A program made the translations under genes and the position numbers. A stretch of DNA of 64,000 nucleotides, from assembly GCF_002844235.1 (NCBI RefSeq), contig NZ_PGTS01000001.1, positions 744,001 to 808,000 on the forward strand. Reading direction: 5' to 3'. Positions 61,915-64,000 of the stretch are shown here, in pieces (position 1 is the first letter of the stretch; each line of letters starts with the position of its first letter). This stretch comes from Thalassospira povalilytica (GTDB lineage: Bacteria > Pseudomonadota > Alphaproteobacteria > Rhodospirillales > Thalassospiraceae). The notes beneath the pieces were generated by a model. The model worked only from the letters and a program-made list of their open reading frames with translations, was not told the origin of the DNA and did not search any database.

Positions 61915-64000
61915 ATGACCGACGTGAAAAACGCGAACCAGGGTGCGTCTGATCAGGACCTGCAGGATCTTATTGCAGAAAATGATACAGGTGCGCGCCA
62001 GCCGAGCGGCATGACAGCAAAGGTCTTGCTGTATGTTGCCGTGGCGTGGTCGTTGTTCCAGCTGTGGCTGGCATCACCATTGCCCTATCTTGTCAGCTTT
62101 GGCGTGTTCAATTCGACCGAGGCACGGTCGATCCATTTGGCTTTTGCCGTCTTTCTTGCATTTCTGGCCTATCCGGCCTTCAAGACATCGCCGCGCAGCT
62201 ATATTCCGATCCTTGACTGGGTTCTGGCGGCGGCTGCGGCGTTTTGTGCTGCCTATATTTACATCTTTTACCGCGACCTTGCCGGGCGTCCGGGACTTCC
62301 GATTACCCAGGACCTGGTTGTGGCCGGTGCCGGTCTGGTGCTGTTGCTTGAAGCAACCCGCCGTGCACTTGGCCCGCCCTTGATGTGTGTTGCGGTCCTG
62401 TTCCTGGTGTATGTCTTCTTCGGGAATGCTGCCTGGGTGCCGGAAGTTCTGCAATGGGCAGGGGCCAGCTTCTCCAAGGCGATGTCGCACCAGTGGATCA
62501 CGACCGAAGGCGTATTCGGGATCGCGCTTGGCGTTTCGACAAGCTTCGTCTTCCTGTTCGTGCTGTTTGGATCGCTTCTCGATAAAGCCGGTGCAGGCAA
62601 CTATTTCATCAAGGTGGCGTTTGCTGCTCTTGGTCACATGCGCGGTGGTCCTGCAAAGGCCGCTGTTCTGTCATCGGCAATGACCGGTCTTATTTCCGGG
62701 TCGTCGATTGCCAACGTTGTGACCACCGGAACATTCACCATTCCGCTGATGAAACGTGTCGGCTTCTCGGGCGAGAAGGCCGGTGCGGTCGAAGTTGCAT
62801 CCTCGGTCAATGGTCAGATCATGCCGCCGGTCATGGGGGCTGCTGCCTTTTTGATGGTCGAATATGTCGGCATTCCGTACCCGGAAGTCATCAAGCATGC
62901 CTTCCTGCCGGCAACGATTTCCTATATCGCGCTGATCTATATCGTTCACCTTGAAGCACTCAAGGCGAACATGAAGGGCCTGCCGAAACGGGTGACCTCG
63001 ACGCTGTCGCAGACCCTGATCCGATCGCTGATGTTTGTGCTGTCGCTGATTGTTCTGGCGGGGCTGGTTTATTATGCCATCGTCTTCCAGAAACAGCTGT
63101 TTGGGGCCGCCGTTGGCTGGGTCGTCGCCATTGAATGTGCGGTGATCTATCTGGCCGGTCTGTATTACGCGGCGAAATATCCCGATCTGGAAATGGATGA
63201 TCCGAACCAGCCGGTTGTCGAATTGCCGCAACTTGGCGAAACGGCAAAGGCCGGTCTGCATTATCTGCTGCCGGTGGTGGTTCTGGTCTGGTTCCTGATG
63301 ATCGAGCTGAAATCACCGGGACTTTCGGCCTTCTGGGCGACGGTTCTGATGATCTTCATCATGCTGACCCAGCATGCGGCCAAGGCATTTTTCCGCAAAA
63401 CCGCGGATTATGCAGCCGGGTTCAAACAGGGCTTTGCCGATGTCATCGACGGTTTTGCGACCGGTGCCCGTAACATGATCGGCATCGGTGTCGCGACGGC
63501 GGCGGCCGGTATCATCGTCGGTACCGTATCGCTGACCGGTATCGGACAGGTGATGGTTGAATTCGTCGAACTGATTTCGGGCGGCAATCTGATGCTGATC
63601 CTGATCTTTACGGCGGTGATCAGCCTGATCCTGGGCATGGGGCTTCCGACCACGGCAAACTATATCGTGGTTTCCAGCCTGATGGCACCGGTGATTGTCG
63701 AACTTGGCGCGGAAAACGGCCTGATCGTGCCGTTGATCGCAGTTCACCTGTTTGTGTTCTATTTCGGGATCATGGCCGATGTGACCCCGCCGGTTGGTCT
63801 GGCATCCTTTGCCGCGGCCGCGGTATCGGGATCTGATCCGATGAAAACAGGTGTGGTGGCATTCTTCTATTCGATGCGTACCGCGGTTCTGCCGTTCCTG
63901 TTCCTGTTCAACACCCAGCTTCTGATGATCGGTCTGGATCATCCGGTGGATGTGGTGATGGTGATCATTGTTTCGACAATAGCCATGCTGGTCTTTGCCG
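61915..64000 (+). CDS. Fused TRAP transporter permease (4TM/12TM), partial
   Basis: I translated this from the ATG at 61915 (MTDVKNANQGASDQDL). The frame is still open at the window end, so about 695 residues are present. After a soluble start come about four DctQ-like helices (VLLYVAVAWSLFQLWLA; YIPILDWVLAAAAAFCA), and then the DctM-like part: SSAMTGLISGSSIANVV, SSVNGQIMPPVMGAAAFLM, LILGMGLPTTANYIVVSS and FGIMADVTPPVGLASFAAAA. This fused form is the usual partner of TAXI proteins. Together with the binding protein at 60741 it forms the transporter of the RpiR/aminotransferase/BKACE unit. Confidence 0.95.
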   Translation, partial: MTDVKNANQGASDQDLQDLIAENDTGARQPSGMTAKVLLYVAVAWSLFQLWLASPLPYLVSFGVFNSTEARSIHLAFAVFLAFLAYPAFKTSPRSYIPILDWVLAAAAAFCAAYIYIFYRDLAGRPGLPITQDLVVAGAGLVLLLEATRRALGPPLMCVAVLFLVYVFFGNAAWVPEVLQWAGASFSKAMSHQWITTEGVFGIALGVSTSFVFLFVLFGSLLDKAGAGNYFIKVAFAALGHMRGGPAKAAVLSSAMTGLISGSSIANVVTTGTFTIPLMKRVGFSGEKAGAVEVASSVNGQIMPPVMGAAAFLMVEYVGIPYPEVIKHAFLPATISYIALIYIVHLEALKANMKGLPKRVTSTLSQTLIRSLMFVLSLIVLAGLVYYAIVFQKQLFGAAVGWVVAIECAVIYLAGLYYAAKYPDLEMDDPNQPVVELPQLGETAKAGLHYLLPVVVLVWFLMIELKSPGLSAFWATVLMIFIMLTQHAAKAFFRKTADYAAGFKQGFADVIDGFATGARNMIGIGVATAAAGIIVGTVSLTGIGQVMVEFVELISGGNLMLILIFTAVISLILGMGLPTTANYIVVSSLMAPVIVELGAENGLIVPLIAVHLFVFYFGIMADVTPPVGLASFAAAAVSGSDPMKTGVVAFFYSMRTAVLPFLFLFNTQLLMIGLDHPVDVVMVIIVSTIAMLVFA

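Overview
The window looks like core chromosome of a mid-GC alphaproteobacterium of the Rhodospirillales type, most like Thalassospira. That placement is inferred from gene content (division/cell-wall cluster, two TRAP systems, a ribbon-helix-helix_4 protein, HBM chemoreceptors), not from a search. No insertion sequence, prophage, CRISPR array or tRNA was seen. The only RNA gene recognised is rnpB.

Layout. 1-5754 (minus): the start of the division/cell-wall cluster, mraZ-rsmH-ftsL-ftsI-murE-murF, tightly coupled by 4-nt overlaps, with murF cut by the window edge. Its control region (5755-6325) is packed with 10-bp-period TGGGN boxes like those reported for MraZ. 6326-9650 (plus): secreted EF-hand protein, CorA, an isochorismatase-fold hydrolase and a flavin-fold (PPOX) protein. 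9732-14740 (minus): rnpB with a readable promoter, an amidase, an EamA exporter, an Uup-type ABC-F ATPase and a TerB-DnaJ protein. 15027-19971 (plus): two tandem HBM chemoreceptors and a winged-helix regulator. 20386-29388 (plus): a DctPQM TRAP transporter, a fused 5-oxoprolinase, a membrane-anchored glutamate-synthase-like FMN protein and a VOC protein; the first four genes probably import 5-oxoproline and hydrolyse it to glutamate. 29422-33080 (minus): a YjhX/TopAI-type toxin homologue with an upstream GNAT gene, a GAF-GGDEF cyclase, and an orphan LivH-type permease carrying a lipoprotein-like N-terminal domain. 33221-43591: AIM24-like protein, D-lactate dehydrogenase, LpxR, DUF2189, a large AsmA protein and a PiT phosphate transporter.

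43825-52981 (plus) is a queuosine locus: a YhhQ-type precursor transporter, queA, tgt, queF and, further on, queG. It is split by a FecI-FecR-TonB receptor iron-signalling cassette that has Fur-like sites before its sigma and receptor genes. 52982-57142 holds a cyclic-nucleotide phosphodiesterase-like protein, an RHH protein, a variant asparagine synthetase and an orphan PAS-REC-Hpt protein.

57421-64000 (plus) is the most interesting accessory unit: an RpiR/SIS regulator, a class III aminotransferase, a BKACE-family beta-keto-acid cleavage enzyme and a TAXI-TRAP transporter (permease cut by the window end). GAAAC/GTTTC inverted repeats lie upstream of the regulator and upstream of the transporter. 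I read it as uptake, transamination and acetyl-CoA-dependent cleavage of an unidentified, possibly beta-amino, acid.
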